64,000 nucleotides of DNA from Mycobacterium bourgelatii (GCF_010723575.1 NZ_BLKZ01000001.1:744001-808000), one strand, 5' to 3'; shown: positions 42,728 through 52,676, numbered from the stretch's first letter. The notes: generated by a model from the sequence alone, not told the origin. Numbers and translations: made by a program.

Positions 42728-44602
42728 ATGTGCGGAATTGTCGGCTACGTGGGACAGCGTTCTGCCTGCGATGTCGTCATGGACGCACTGCGCCGGATGG
42801 AGTACCGCGGCTACGACTCGTCGGGCTTGGCGTTGGTGGACGGAAAAGGCAAGCTCACCGTGCGTCGCCGCGCCGGACGGCTGGCCAACCTCGAGGCCGC
42901 GACCGCGGAAATGTCACCCGCCGAGCTGGCCGGTTGCACCGGCCTGGGGCATACCCGCTGGGCCACCCACGGCCGTCCCACCGACCGCAACGCGCACCCG
43001 CATCGCGATGCCGCCGGCAAGATCGCCGTCGTCCACAACGGGATCATCGAAAACTTCAGCAGCCTGCGCCATGAGCTCGAGGCAGCGGGCGTGGAGTTCG
43101 CCAGCGACACCGACACCGAAGTCGCGGTGCACATGGTGGCGCAGGCCTACCACCACGGCGAGACGGCCGGCGACTTCACCGCATCCGTGCTCTCCGTGCT
43201 GCGTCGGCTCGAAGGCCACTTCACCCTGGTGTTCGCCAACGCCGACGAACCCGGCACCATCGTCGCGGCGCGCCGCTCCACACCGCTGGTGGTCGGGGTC
43301 GGCGACGGCGAGATGTTCGTCGGGTCCGACGTCGCCGCGTTCATCGAGCACACCCGCAACGCGGTCGAACTGGGCCAAGACCAGGCCGTGGTGATCACCG
43401 CCGACAGTTACCGGATCACCGACTTCTACGGCAACGAGGACCTGGGCCCCGGGGCTTACCGGCAGTTCTACATCGACTGGGACCTGGCCGCGGCCGAAAA
43501 GGGCGGCTACGAGTACTTCATGCTCAAGGAGATCGCCGAACAGCCCACCGCGGTGGCCGACACCCTGCTCGGGCACTTCGTCGACAACCGGATCGTCCTG
43601 GACGAACAGCGGTTGAGCGACCAGGAACTGCGCGAGATCGACAAGGTCTTCGTGGTCGCCTGCGGCACCGCCTATCACTCCGGTCTGCTGGCCAAGTACG
43701 CGATCGAGCACTGGACGCGGCTCCCGGTGGAAGTGGAGCTGGCCAGTGAATTCCGCTACCGCGACCCGGTGCTGGACCGCAGCACGCTGGTGGTGGCGAT
43801 CTCGCAATCCGGCGAAACCGCCGACACCCTGGAAGCCGTGCGGCACGCCAAGGAACAGAAGGCCAAAGTGCTGGCGATCTGCAACACCAACGGCTCGCAG
43901 ATCCCGCGCGAGTGCGACGCGGTGCTGTACACGCGCGCCGGGCCGGAGATCGGTGTGGCGTCGACCAAGACCTTTCTGGCGCAGATCACCGCCAACTACC
44001 TGGTGGGCCTGGCGCTGGCGCAAGCGCGCGGTACCAAGTACCCCGACGAGGTCGAGCGTGAGTACCGCGAACTGGAAGCGATGCCCGACCTGGTGGCCAG
44101 GGTGATCGCGGGAATCGACCCGGTCGCCGAGCTGGCGCACCAGTTCGCGAAGTCGTCGACGGTGCTGTTCCTGGGCCGCCATGTCGGATACCCGGTGGCC
44201 CTCGAAGGCGCGCTCAAACTGAAAGAGCTGGCCTACATGCACGCCGAAGGGTTCGCGGCCGGCGAACTCAAGCACGGGCCGATCGCGTTGATCGAAGACG
44301 ACCTGCCGGTCATCGTCGTCATGCCGTCCCCGAAGGGGTCGGCGATGTTGCATGCGAAGCTGTTGTCCAATATCCGCGAGGTCCAGACCCGCGGCGCGGT
44401 GACCATTGTGATCGCCGAAGAGGGCGACGATACGGTGCGTCCCTACGCCGATCATTTGATCGAAATCCCTGCAGTATCAACCCTTTTGCAACCGCTCCTG
44501 TCGACGATCCCGCTGCAGGTGTTCGCTGCCGCGGTGGCCCAAGCCCGCGGTTACGACGTCGACAAGCCCCGAAATCTGGCAAAATCCGTGACCGTCGAAT
44601 AA
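42728..44602 (+). CDS. glmS: Glutamine-fructose-6-phosphate aminotransferase GlmS
   Basis: Makes glucosamine-6-phosphate, the substrate for GlmM, and commits carbon to peptidoglycan and UDP-GlcNAc. It has 624 residues: N-terminal glutaminase (MCGIVGYVG, nucleophile Cys2; GHTRWATHG), then two SIS isomerase domains (VACGTAYHSG, SQSGETADT, STKTFLAQ), ending in the conserved DKPRNLAKSVTVE. ATG 42728 exposes Cys2 after Met removal. There is no sign of a glmS ribozyme in the 120-bp leader. Confidence 0.97.
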   Translation: MCGIVGYVGQRSACDVVMDALRRMEYRGYDSSGLALVDGKGKLTVRRRAGRLANLEAATAEMSPAELAGCTGLGHTRWATHGRPTDRNAHPHRDAAGKIAVVHNGIIENFSSLRHELEAAGVEFASDTDTEVAVHMVAQAYHHGETAGDFTASVLSVLRRLEGHFTLVFANADEPGTIVAARRSTPLVVGVGDGEMFVGSDVAAFIEHTRNAVELGQDQAVVITADSYRITDFYGNEDLGPGAYRQFYIDWDLAAAEKGGYEYFMLKEIAEQPTAVADTLLGHFVDNRIVLDEQRLSDQELREIDKVFVVACGTAYHSGLLAKYAIEHWTRLPVEVELASEFRYRDPVLDRSTLVVAISQSGETADTLEAVRHAKEQKAKVLAICNTNGSQIPRECDAVLYTRAGPEIGVASTKTFLAQITANYLVGLALAQARGTKYPDEVEREYRELEAMPDLVARVIAGIDPVAELAHQFAKSSTVLFLGRHVGYPVALEGALKLKELAYMHAEGFAAGELKHGPIALIEDDLPVIVVMPSPKGSAMLHAKLLSNIREVQTRGAVTIVIAEEGDDTVRPYADHLIEIPAVSTLLQPLLSTIPLQVFAAAVAQARGYDVDKPRNLAKSVTVE

Positions 44603-44642
44603 GCAAGTCGAATCGTCGAATAGCTGTCGTCGGGGAGGCACC

Positions 44643-45557
44643 GTGAAGAAATGGCGCATCGCGGGCATTGTCGCGTTCGTCGTCGCATACATCGGTCTGG
44701 CCGCGGTGTACGCCCTCGCTGGCATGGGCCCAGCGCACCCGCTCATCGAAGCCAAGCCAACGTCCGACGGAACGACCGTGAATCTGGACATCGTGGCCAT
44801 CCAGCCGTATCGCAATTCGCTGCAATGCGATGTGACCGTGACGCCGGGCGCTGACATATTGGACCCGAAAACCGGCAACCTCACGCAGGACCTCACGGTC
44901 GCAATCACTTCAGCGACCACACCTACCAGCCGAACCTGGCAGAAGGGCACCCAACCGGGCGTTTTTCCGGTGTCGGTGAACATCAGCGGCGACATATCGG
45001 ACTGGCCCTTCGACGGCTATAAGTCCAAGCCCGTCTCCGTCAACATCTTCGTCGGCTCCCCGCAAACGCAAACGCCGGAGCGGGCCGCGGTGGGCTTTGT
45101 CGACCGGCTTCCGGGCTGGAAACCCACCGTGCACGGTGGCAAGGTCGGCGACACGGGGCCTTACCAGGTACACGTGCACCGGTCCCCGAGCACCATGGCG
45201 GTGGCGCTCGTCCTGCTGGGAGTGCTCGTCGCATTGGCCGTCTTCGGCCTGTTCGTCGCCGGTCAAACCGTGCGCAACCGGCGCAAATTCCAGCCGCCGA
45301 TGGCGACGTGGTTCGCGGCCATGCTGTTCGCGGTGGTACCGCTACGCAACGCGCTGCCCGACTCACCGCCGTTCGGAGCCTGGGTGGATGTCATGATCGT
45401 GATCTGGGTGATCGTGGCCCTGGTGACAGCGATGGGGTTGTACGTGTCCTGCTGGTGGCGGCACCTGGCACCGGACTTCGACTTCGACGCCGCTGGCAAA
45501 CCGGAACCGGCACAAGCTGATTCGGCGCCGGCGCCGGCCGAGCCGGCAACGAAATAA
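44643..45557 (+). CDS. DUF4436 membrane protein, Rv3435c homologue (copy 1)
   Basis: A 304-residue membrane protein. An N-terminal helix (AGIVAFVVAYIGLAAVYAL), a large extracytoplasmic domain (SDGTTVNLDIVAIQPY to about 175), then three helices around SPSTMAVALVLLGVLVALAVFG, FQPPMATWFAAMLFAVVPLRNALP and VIWVIVALVTAMGLYVSCWW match the DUF4436 architecture. The tail is Ala/Pro-rich. GTG 44643 follows GGGGAGG. Function unknown. A paralogue follows directly. Confidence 0.9.
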   Translation: MKKWRIAGIVAFVVAYIGLAAVYALAGMGPAHPLIEAKPTSDGTTVNLDIVAIQPYRNSLQCDVTVTPGADILDPKTGNLTQDLTVAITSATTPTSRTWQKGTQPGVFPVSVNISGDISDWPFDGYKSKPVSVNIFVGSPQTQTPERAAVGFVDRLPGWKPTVHGGKVGDTGPYQVHVHRSPSTMAVALVLLGVLVALAVFGLFVAGQTVRNRRKFQPPMATWFAAMLFAVVPLRNALPDSPPFGAWVDVMIVIWVIVALVTAMGLYVSCWWRHLAPDFDFDAAGKPEPAQADSAPAPAEPATK

Positions 45558-45566
45558 ACCGGCGGC

Positions 45567-46433
45567 GTGCGAAGTAATCCCTTGGCAAGGATGTCGCTGT
45601 CGACGCGCACGATCGTGGGAGTGGTGGTCTTCGTCGCGGCCTACGTCTTGTCGATCCTGTTGTATGTCAACGGCGGATCGGGCCAGCGGCACCAGATGTC
45701 CTCCGGTGCGGGCGACGGCACCAAGGTGACGTTCGACATCGAAGACATCCAGTCCAACAACGGCATCCTGGCGGCCAACATCACCGTGATGCCGGCGCCC
45801 GACCTGTTGGATCCGCAGACCGGCACGCTCAACGACGACCTCCACATCGTCGCCAACTCGCTGGTGCAGTCCAGCAAACGCACCTGGCCGAAGGGTTCAC
45901 TGCCCGACCCGTTGCGGGTGTCGATCAGCCTCACCGGGGACGTCGCGGACTGGCCGTTCGACCAATATGAAACCGGACCGCTCAAGGTGCACCTTTTCTC
46001 CGGCGCCTCGCAGACTCCGCAGAAGGTGACGGTGACACTCGTCGATCGGCTGCTGGGCTGGGAAGTCGACGTGAGGCACCAGCACCAGGGCGAAGGTCAC
46101 GCTCCCTACGGGCTGCTACTGCACCGCTCCCACAGCACGATGGCGTTCGCGGTGTTGATCCTCGGTGTCCTCATCGCGCTGGCCGGCCTGGCCTTATTCG
46201 TCGCAATCCAGACGGTGCGCAACCGAAGGAAATTCCAGCCGCCCATGACGACGTGGTATGCGGCCATGCTGTTCGCGGTGATGCCGCTGCGCGATGCGCT
46301 ACCCGACTCGCCGCCCTTCGGTAGTTGGGTGGACGTCACCGTCGTGCTCTGGGTGATCGTCGTCCTGACCATTTCGTTAGTGCTCTACATCTCCTGCTGG
46401 TGGCGCCACCTGGCCCCCGACTACGAGAAGTAG
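45567..46433 (+). CDS. DUF4436 membrane protein (tandem paralogue, copy 2)
   Basis: 288 residues with the same topology as the preceding gene; the block VRNRRKFQPPM, PLR-ALPDSPPFG and SCWWRHLAPD is nearly identical between the two. The extracytoplasmic domain is more diverged (VTFDIEDIQSNNGILAANITV). The start could be GTG 45567 or ATG 45591, the latter aligning better with copy 1. Tandem duplication with divergence; function unknown. Confidence 0.88.
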   Translation: MRSNPLARMSLSTRTIVGVVVFVAAYVLSILLYVNGGSGQRHQMSSGAGDGTKVTFDIEDIQSNNGILAANITVMPAPDLLDPQTGTLNDDLHIVANSLVQSSKRTWPKGSLPDPLRVSISLTGDVADWPFDQYETGPLKVHLFSGASQTPQKVTVTLVDRLLGWEVDVRHQHQGEGHAPYGLLLHRSHSTMAFAVLILGVLIALAGLALFVAIQTVRNRRKFQPPMTTWYAAMLFAVMPLRDALPDSPPFGSWVDVTVVLWVIVVLTISLVLYISCWWRHLAPDYEK

Positions 46434-46466
46434 TGACAACCAATCACGGCATGCGAAGGTTAGGCC

Positions 46467-47234
46467 GTGGCGAGGACATCGGTGAAGGCGCGGTTGCGGA
46501 GCTGGGCTCGCGTGGTCTGGGTCTTCGTCAGCGATGCGCCGTTGACCTACTCCTGGTTGCTCGCGTTGGTGGTCACCACGATCATTCAGAATCAACTCGC
46601 CGGCCCGCAGTTGCATTCGGTGCTGCTGCACCGCTCCACCAACCTCGCCCATTTAGGCCGTGATCCGCTGGAAGTGCTGTTTTCCAGCCTGTTTTGGATC
46701 GACGGCCGGAATCTGGAACCCTATCTCGTTCTGTTCACCCTGTTCTTGGCTCCCGCCGAACATTGGCTTGGCCAATTACGTTGGCTCACAGTGGGATTGA
46801 CGGCGCACATCGGCGCCACCTACTTCAGCGAAGGGATTCTGTACCTCACCATCCAAATGCGCGAGTCTTCGGAGAGGTTGGTGCATTCCCGCGACATCGG
46901 GGTCAGCTATTTTCTCGCCGGGGTGATGGGGGTGCTGGCCTATCGCATCGTGAAACCGTGGCGGTGGGGCTATCTCGCGGTGTTGCTGGTGATCTTCGGC
47001 TTTCCGTTGCTCACGATGGACAAAACCGAGCTGGACTTCACCGCCATCGGCCATTTCACAGCGTTGCTGATCGGCCTGCTTTTCTACCCGATGGCCCGTG
47101 ACCGCGTGGGTATGCCCTTGAACCCCGTCCGTCTCAGGGCCATTTTCCGGCGCCGCCGGGCTGCTGAAGCTGCTGATGAGGAAGCCCCGCCGCGCGAAGG
47201 ACGCGAAGGGGATGTGCAATCGGCGGGCACATAA
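46467..47234 (+). CDS. Rhomboid-like membrane protein, Rv3434c homologue
   Basis: A 255-residue polytopic protein with about six hydrophobic segments (LTYSWLLALVVTTII, NLEPYLVLFTLFLAP, WLTVGLTAHIGATYF, VSYFLAGVMGVLAYRIV, WGYLAVLLVIFGFPLL, IGHFTALLIGLLFYPMA) and a charged C-terminal tail. The layout resembles the rhomboid-like family, but no GxSG/H catalytic pair is evident, so proteolytic activity is doubtful. GTG 46467 is the start. It probably forms a unit with the DUF4436 genes. Confidence 0.8.
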   Translation: MARTSVKARLRSWARVVWVFVSDAPLTYSWLLALVVTTIIQNQLAGPQLHSVLLHRSTNLAHLGRDPLEVLFSSLFWIDGRNLEPYLVLFTLFLAPAEHWLGQLRWLTVGLTAHIGATYFSEGILYLTIQMRESSERLVHSRDIGVSYFLAGVMGVLAYRIVKPWRWGYLAVLLVIFGFPLLTMDKTELDFTAIGHFTALLIGLLFYPMARDRVGMPLNPVRLRAIFRRRRAAEAADEEAPPREGREGDVQSAGT

Positions 47235-47458
47235 CGGGATACTTGACACGTGCCTGTACCCGCACCAGGTCGGCCTGGGGGCATTACTGCAGCTGCGCGG
47301 CGGATTCGGTCCGGTGACGGCTGAGGTGATACCCGCAGCTCGAACGCGGGTAGCCAGTCCGGGATCCACGAATCGTGAACTCGTCCCCGGCAGCGGGTGG
47401 GGCGATTGCAAGGCCACCTGGATCCTGGTGAGCGAAGCAAACGGAGAAAGCGGGAGGC

Positions 47459-49240
47459 ATGTGCGGAATCTGCGGTGAGATCCGCTGGGACGGGCGGTCG
47501 GCCGATGTCGCCGCGGTGGGCCGGATGGTCGACGCCATGACGTCACGCGGGCCGGACGGCAGCGGTGTCGTTGCGCACGGGGCGGTCGCATTCGGGCACC
47601 GGCGGCTCTCGATCATCGATCTGTCCACCCGCGGCTCGCAGCCGATGGTCGACAGTGACCTGGCCTTGACGCTGGTGTTCAACGGTTGCATCTACAACTA
47701 CAAGCAGCTGCGCGAGGAGCTGCAGGCCGTCGGGTATCGCTTCTTCTCGACCGCCGACAGCGAGGTCGTGCTCAAGGCGTTCCACAAGTGGGGCCCGCGC
47801 TGTGTGGACCGGTTCAAGGGCATGTTCGCGTTCGCCGTTGTCGACCACGATTCGGGCGTCGTGACGCTGGCGCGCGACCGACTGGGCATCAAGCCGCTGT
47901 ACCTGGCAGCCTCGCCGGGCCGGCTGCGGTTCGCGTCCAGCGTGCGCGCCCTGCTGGATGCCGGCGGGGTGGACACCGAGCTGGACCGTCACGCGCTGCA
48001 CCACTACATGAGCTTTCACGCGGTGGTTCCCGCGCCGCTGACCATCTACCGCGGTGTGCGCAAGCTGCCGCCCGCCACCGTGCGGGTGATCCAACCCGAT
48101 GGCTCACACACCGACACCGTCTATTGGAATCCGGCGTTCGGCCGCGATCCAGAACGGGCTTCGTGGTCGGCGCGGGACTGGCAGGACGCGTTGCTGGACG
48201 CGCTGCGCACCTCGGTGTCGTTGCGGATGGTCGCCGACGTGCCCGTCGGCGTGTTGTTGTCGGGCGGCATCGACTCCTCGATCGTGGTGGCGCTGCTGGC
48301 CGAGCAGGGCCAGCACGGGCTTGCCACGTTCAGCATCGGCTTCGACTCCGCCGCCGGCGAATCCGGCGACGAATATGTCTACTCCGACCTGATCGCGAAG
48401 ACCTTCGACACCGACCACCACAAGATCCACATCGACTCCTCGCGTCTGCTGCCCGCGGTGCCGAAAACCATTGCCGCGATGAGCGAACCGATGGTCAGCC
48501 ATGACTGCGTCGCCTTCTATCTGCTGTCGGAGGAAGTCAGCAAGTCGGTCAAGGTGGTGCAGTCCGGGCAGGGCGCCGACGAGATCCTGGCCGGCTACAG
48601 CTGGTATCCGCCGCTGGCCAACATTGCCCGCGAGCAGACCACCGAGGCGTACGCCAAGGTGTTTTTCGACCGCGATCACAGCGACGTGCTGAACATCTTT
48701 GCTCCCGAGTACGCCGTAGACGCCGACGTCAGTCGCGAGTTCGTGACGGCGCACCAGGCCGCGCCGGGAGCGGACTCCGCCGTCGACGCCGCACTGCGTC
48801 TCGACACCCAGGTCATGCTCGTCGACGACCCGGTGAAGCGGGTCGACACGATGACCATGGCGTGGGGCCTGGAAGCGCGGGTTCCGTTCCTTGACCACGA
48901 CTTCGTCGAACTGGCCGCCACCTGCCCACCGGAGCACAAGCTCGCCTCCGGCGGCAAAGGCGTGCTCAAGGACGCTGCGCGAGCGTTGCTGCCGTCCGAA
49001 GTCATCGACCGGACGAAGGGCTACTTTCCGGTGCCCGGAATCCGCCATCTAGACGGTGAGTTGCTCGACATGGTGTGCGACGCGCTGACCAACGAGGCCG
49101 CCCGTAACCGTGGGCTGTACCGGTCCGAGACCGTGGCCGCCCTGCTCAAGGAGCCGAACAAGACCCGTACCACGTTGGACGGCAACACATTATGGCAACT
49201 GGGCGTGCTGGAGATGTGGCTGCAGAGCATGGCGGGCTAA
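47459..49240 (+). CDS. Asparagine-synthetase-like amidotransferase, NAGGN type
   Basis: A 593-residue two-domain enzyme. The N-terminal class II glutaminase (MCGICGEIRWDG, nucleophile Cys2; SRGPDG; FNGCIYNY) is followed by an ATP-pyrophosphatase synthetase domain with SGGIDSSIVVALL, GQGADEILAGY and the hallmark DRTKGYFPVPGIRHL of N-acetylglutaminylglutamine amide (osmolyte) synthases. The dipeptide-forming acetyltransferase/ligase normally found beside such genes is absent here; an S9 peptidase gene follows at 5 bp. ATG 47459 places Cys at position 2. No counterpart is recalled at this place in M. tuberculosis. Confidence 0.88.
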   Translation: MCGICGEIRWDGRSADVAAVGRMVDAMTSRGPDGSGVVAHGAVAFGHRRLSIIDLSTRGSQPMVDSDLALTLVFNGCIYNYKQLREELQAVGYRFFSTADSEVVLKAFHKWGPRCVDRFKGMFAFAVVDHDSGVVTLARDRLGIKPLYLAASPGRLRFASSVRALLDAGGVDTELDRHALHHYMSFHAVVPAPLTIYRGVRKLPPATVRVIQPDGSHTDTVYWNPAFGRDPERASWSARDWQDALLDALRTSVSLRMVADVPVGVLLSGGIDSSIVVALLAEQGQHGLATFSIGFDSAAGESGDEYVYSDLIAKTFDTDHHKIHIDSSRLLPAVPKTIAAMSEPMVSHDCVAFYLLSEEVSKSVKVVQSGQGADEILAGYSWYPPLANIAREQTTEAYAKVFFDRDHSDVLNIFAPEYAVDADVSREFVTAHQAAPGADSAVDAALRLDTQVMLVDDPVKRVDTMTMAWGLEARVPFLDHDFVELAATCPPEHKLASGGKGVLKDAARALLPSEVIDRTKGYFPVPGIRHLDGELLDMVCDALTNEAARNRGLYRSETVAALLKEPNKTRTTLDGNTLWQLGVLEMWLQSMAG

Positions 49241-49244
49241 CCGA

Positions 49245-51116
49245 ATGGTTCACCAGGTCCGCGCGCTCTACGGGGCGTCCTTGTCCCCAGACGCGACGGC
49301 GTTCGCCCATCTGGTCGACGACGGCGGTTATCCCCGTGCGGTGCAACGCTTTCTGCGAGGCCAACGGGCCAGTTCGTCGCGGGATGTCGAGCTACCGGTA
49401 GCGGGCCCGGTCACCCGGGTGATTCATTCCGCCGACGGGCACTGGTTGGCCTGCCAGGTGGCGCCCGACGGGGGCAATCGCAGCCAAATCTGGATCGTGA
49501 CAACCGATCCCGACGACCGCATGGCCAGACGCATCGACGGCGAAGAGCACGGCACCGCCGAACTGATCGGCTGGGACGGCACCCGGGTGGCGGCGATTCT
49601 GACCGGTGAGGACGGCATCGGGCGGTCGTGCCTGATCGACCCGGGCGACGGGTTCACCAACGTGCTGGACCGCCGGTCGGGCGGTCGATTGGTCGATGCG
49701 TGGGCCGGAGCGGCGCTGATTCGCGTCGGGCCGCGCGGTTACCACGAGATGATCATGCTGCATGGGTCCACCGAAATCGCCTTCCTGCCTTCAGATCCCG
49801 GGTCCGTCACCGCGGCCGGGGTGATCCTGGACGACCATCATCCACGCCGTATCCGGTCCGGCCCCACCGGCGATGAGGCCCGGTTGTACTACCCGGCGAA
49901 GATGTGCCGAAATCCCGGCCTCGGCTACGTGCGGGCGCTGGTGCTCAGCGACAACGGGTGCGAGCACACGCGACTTTTGGAGGTGACGGTCAGCGAGGAC
50001 GGCGTGAGCTACTTTGTGGTGGCCGAACGCCCCGACTGCAGCATCGACGAGTTCGCCGTCAGCGACGACCTGTCCACCATCGCGCTGCTGTGGAACCTGC
50101 AGGGGCGCAGCGAATTACAGATCATCGAGTACAGCGACTACACGCTCACCCCGCCCATCCCGCTGCCGGGCCCGGTCGCCGGCGAGCTGTCCATCAGTGC
50201 CGGTGGCTCGATGGTCGCCATGACCATCCAGGGCCCAGACCTGCCGCGTACCGTCGAACTGGTCAACCCCCGCACCCGGGAGTGGGAACTGATCGACCGC
50301 GAACCCACCCGGGGGCCGGTCATCACCGGGTTCACCGCGAAGTCCGAGCCGGAACGGATCACCGCCCGCGACGGGCTGAGCTTGAACGCCTGGCTGTTTC
50401 GACCCCCCGATGCGTCCGAGTCGACGGGCGCGGTGGTATACCTGCACGGCGGACCGGAAGGGCAGGCCCGCCCCGGATATAACGAGATCTTCGCGCGGCT
50501 GGTGAACGATGGCATCACCGTGCTGGCACCGAACGTCCGCGGTTCCGGCGGCTTCGGGCGCACCTTCGTACACGCCGACGACAAGGAGAAGCGCTTCGCG
50601 GCCATCGACGACGTCGCCGATTGCGTGCGATTCCTGGTCGACAACAAGCTGGCGGACCCGCGGCGCATCGCGTGCGCGGGCTGGTCCTACGGCGGCTATC
50701 TGACGTTGGCGGCCTTGACGTTTCACCCCGACCTGTTCGCGGCGGGCGTCAGCATCTGCGGCATGAGCGACCTCGGTACCTTTTACCGCAATACCGAACC
50801 GTGGATCGCCGATGCGGCCTACCCCGAGTACGGGCACCCGGTCAACGACCGGGAGTTGCTCGACCGGTTGTCCCCGCTGCAACGGGTCGACGCGCTCACC
50901 GCGCCACTGCTGGTCGTGCACGGAGCCCACGACACCAACGTGCCGGTCGGCGAGTCCGAACAGATCGTCGAGGCGTTGCGCAGCGCCGGCCGCGAGGTGC
51001 GTTACCTGTTGTTCGACGACGACGGCCACTCGATCAGCAAGCGGGAGAATCGGGTGGTGCTGGCCGACGCCATGAGCGAGTGGTTGCACAAGGCCTTTGC
51101 GGCGGTGACCGTCTAG
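49245..51116 (+). CDS. S9-family prolyl-oligopeptidase-like serine peptidase
   Basis: A 623-residue protein: an N-terminal beta-propeller-like region (about 1-360), then the alpha/beta-hydrolase catalytic domain with AGWSYGGYLT (S481), HGAHDTNVP (D563) and DDGHSI (H595). HGGPEGQARPGYN forms the oxyanion region. No signal peptide, so cytosolic. It starts 5 bp after the amidotransferase gene and is clearly in the same operon; such pairs accompany NAGGN synthesis genes in other bacteria, where the peptidase may act on the dipeptide or its precursors (inference). Confidence 0.92.
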   Translation: MVHQVRALYGASLSPDATAFAHLVDDGGYPRAVQRFLRGQRASSSRDVELPVAGPVTRVIHSADGHWLACQVAPDGGNRSQIWIVTTDPDDRMARRIDGEEHGTAELIGWDGTRVAAILTGEDGIGRSCLIDPGDGFTNVLDRRSGGRLVDAWAGAALIRVGPRGYHEMIMLHGSTEIAFLPSDPGSVTAAGVILDDHHPRRIRSGPTGDEARLYYPAKMCRNPGLGYVRALVLSDNGCEHTRLLEVTVSEDGVSYFVVAERPDCSIDEFAVSDDLSTIALLWNLQGRSELQIIEYSDYTLTPPIPLPGPVAGELSISAGGSMVAMTIQGPDLPRTVELVNPRTREWELIDREPTRGPVITGFTAKSEPERITARDGLSLNAWLFRPPDASESTGAVVYLHGGPEGQARPGYNEIFARLVNDGITVLAPNVRGSGGFGRTFVHADDKEKRFAAIDDVADCVRFLVDNKLADPRRIACAGWSYGGYLTLAALTFHPDLFAAGVSICGMSDLGTFYRNTEPWIADAAYPEYGHPVNDRELLDRLSPLQRVDALTAPLLVVHGAHDTNVPVGESEQIVEALRSAGREVRYLLFDDDGHSISKRENRVVLADAMSEWLHKAFAAVTV

Positions 51117-51218
51117 GCCCCCGGTCGAGTGCTGACGCCCGCTCGCTGCCGAGTGTGATCGAAGCGGGTGTCGGAAGCAGACCCGCGACCGATTCTGCCG
51201 TATGCAATGCTGGCGTTG

Positions 51219-52640
51219 ATGCGGCATTACTTCTCTGCTGACACGATCCGCGAGGCCGAGGCGCCACTGCTGGCCAGCCTGCCCGACGGTGCCTTGATGC
51301 GCCGTGCGGCGTTTGGATTGGCCACCGAAATCCTGCGCGAGCTGAAGGACCGCACCGGCGGCGTGTCCGGGCGCCGAATATGTGCGGTCGTCGGGTCCGG
51401 CGACAACGGCGGCGATGCGTTGTGGGCGGCCACCTTCCTGCGCCGCCGCGGCGCGGCCGCCGATGCGGTCCTGCTCAACCCGGAGCGCACCCACCGCAAG
51501 GGCCTGGCGGCGTTCCGCGCCGCGGGCGGTCGGGTCGTCGAAAAGGTGTCACCAACAACCGATCTCGTCATCGACGGGGTAGTGGGAATCTCCGGTTCCG
51601 GACCGCTGCGCCCTGGCGCGGCCGAGGTATTCGACGCCGTGAACGACGCTGGTATCCCAGTGGTGGCCGTCGACATTCCCAGCGGCATCGACGTGTCGAC
51701 CGGAGCGATCAACGGACCCGCGGTGCGCGCCGTGCTGACCGTCACCTTCGGCGGGCTCAAACCGGTGCACGCGCTGGCCGACTGCGGACGCGTCGTCCTG
51801 GTGGACATCGGGCTCGACCTGCCCGAAACGGACCTGCTGGGTTTCGACGCCGCGGACGTCGCCGCGCGTTGGCCGGTCCCCGGCCCCCACGACGACAAGT
51901 ACACCCAGGGCGTGACCGGCGTCCTCGCCGGATCGGCGACGTACCCTGGGGCCGCCGTGCTGTGTACCGGCGCCGCCGTCGCCGCCACGTCCGGCATGGT
52001 CCGCTATGCCGGGAGCGCGAACCACGAGGTGCTGGCGCACTGGCCCGAGGTCATCGCGTCACCCACTCCGTCGTCAGCCGGGCGGGTGCAGGCCTGGGTC
52101 GTCGGGCCAGGCCTGGGGACCGATGAGGCCGGAGCGGCCGCACTGTGGTTCGCGTTGGAGACCGACCTGCCGGTGCTGGTCGACGCCGACGGTCTCACCA
52201 TGCTGGCGGCCCACCCGGAACTGGTGGCCAATCGCCAAGCCCCGACGGTGCTGACCCCGCACGCCGGCGAGTTCGCGCGGCTGGCCGGGGCGCCGCCGGG
52301 TGATGACCGGGTCGGTGCCTGCCGCAAGCTCGCCGACGGGTTCGGGGCCACGGTGTTGCTCAAGGGCAACGTCACCGTCATCGCCGACCCGGGCGGTCCG
52401 GTCTATCTGAACCCGGCCGGGCAATCCTGGGCGGCGACGGCCGGCTCCGGCGACGTGCTGTCGGGAATGATCGGCGCGCTGCTGGCGTCCGGGCTGCCGC
52501 CCGGCGAGGCCGCGGCGGCCGCTGCTTTTGTGCACGCGCGCGCCGCCGCGCTGTCGGCCGCCGACCCGGGACCCGGTGAAGCGCCCACGTCGGCGTCGCG
52601 AATCCTGCACCACATCCGGGCCGCCCTGGCCGCCATCTAG
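51219..52640 (+). CDS. nnr: Bifunctional NAD(P)H-hydrate epimerase / ADP-dependent dehydratase
   Basis: Repairs hydrated NAD(P)H. 473 residues, the same length I recall for M. tuberculosis Rv3433c. The N-terminal YjeF epimerase domain has VVGSGDNGGDALWAA and VVAVDIPSGIDV; the C-terminal kinase-like dehydratase domain has VVGPGLGTDE, VLTPHAGEFARL, VLLKGNVTVI and the TAGSGDVLSGMIGALLA phosphate loop. ATG 51219 (MRHYFSADTI) matches the family N terminus. Confidence 0.95.
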   Translation: MRHYFSADTIREAEAPLLASLPDGALMRRAAFGLATEILRELKDRTGGVSGRRICAVVGSGDNGGDALWAATFLRRRGAAADAVLLNPERTHRKGLAAFRAAGGRVVEKVSPTTDLVIDGVVGISGSGPLRPGAAEVFDAVNDAGIPVVAVDIPSGIDVSTGAINGPAVRAVLTVTFGGLKPVHALADCGRVVLVDIGLDLPETDLLGFDAADVAARWPVPGPHDDKYTQGVTGVLAGSATYPGAAVLCTGAAVAATSGMVRYAGSANHEVLAHWPEVIASPTPSSAGRVQAWVVGPGLGTDEAGAAALWFALETDLPVLVDADGLTMLAAHPELVANRQAPTVLTPHAGEFARLAGAPPGDDRVGACRKLADGFGATVLLKGNVTVIADPGGPVYLNPAGQSWAATAGSGDVLSGMIGALLASGLPPGEAAAAAAFVHARAAALSAADPGPGEAPTSASRILHHIRAALAAI

Positions 52641-52676
52641 CGGCGTCAGCCGCGATCTACTTCGAGAGGATCCGTC

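Noticed and set aside
46467..47234. Active rhomboid protease
   Set aside because: Topology fits the rhomboid-like group but the GxSG and catalytic His signatures are not visible, so only a rhomboid-like membrane protein is called.
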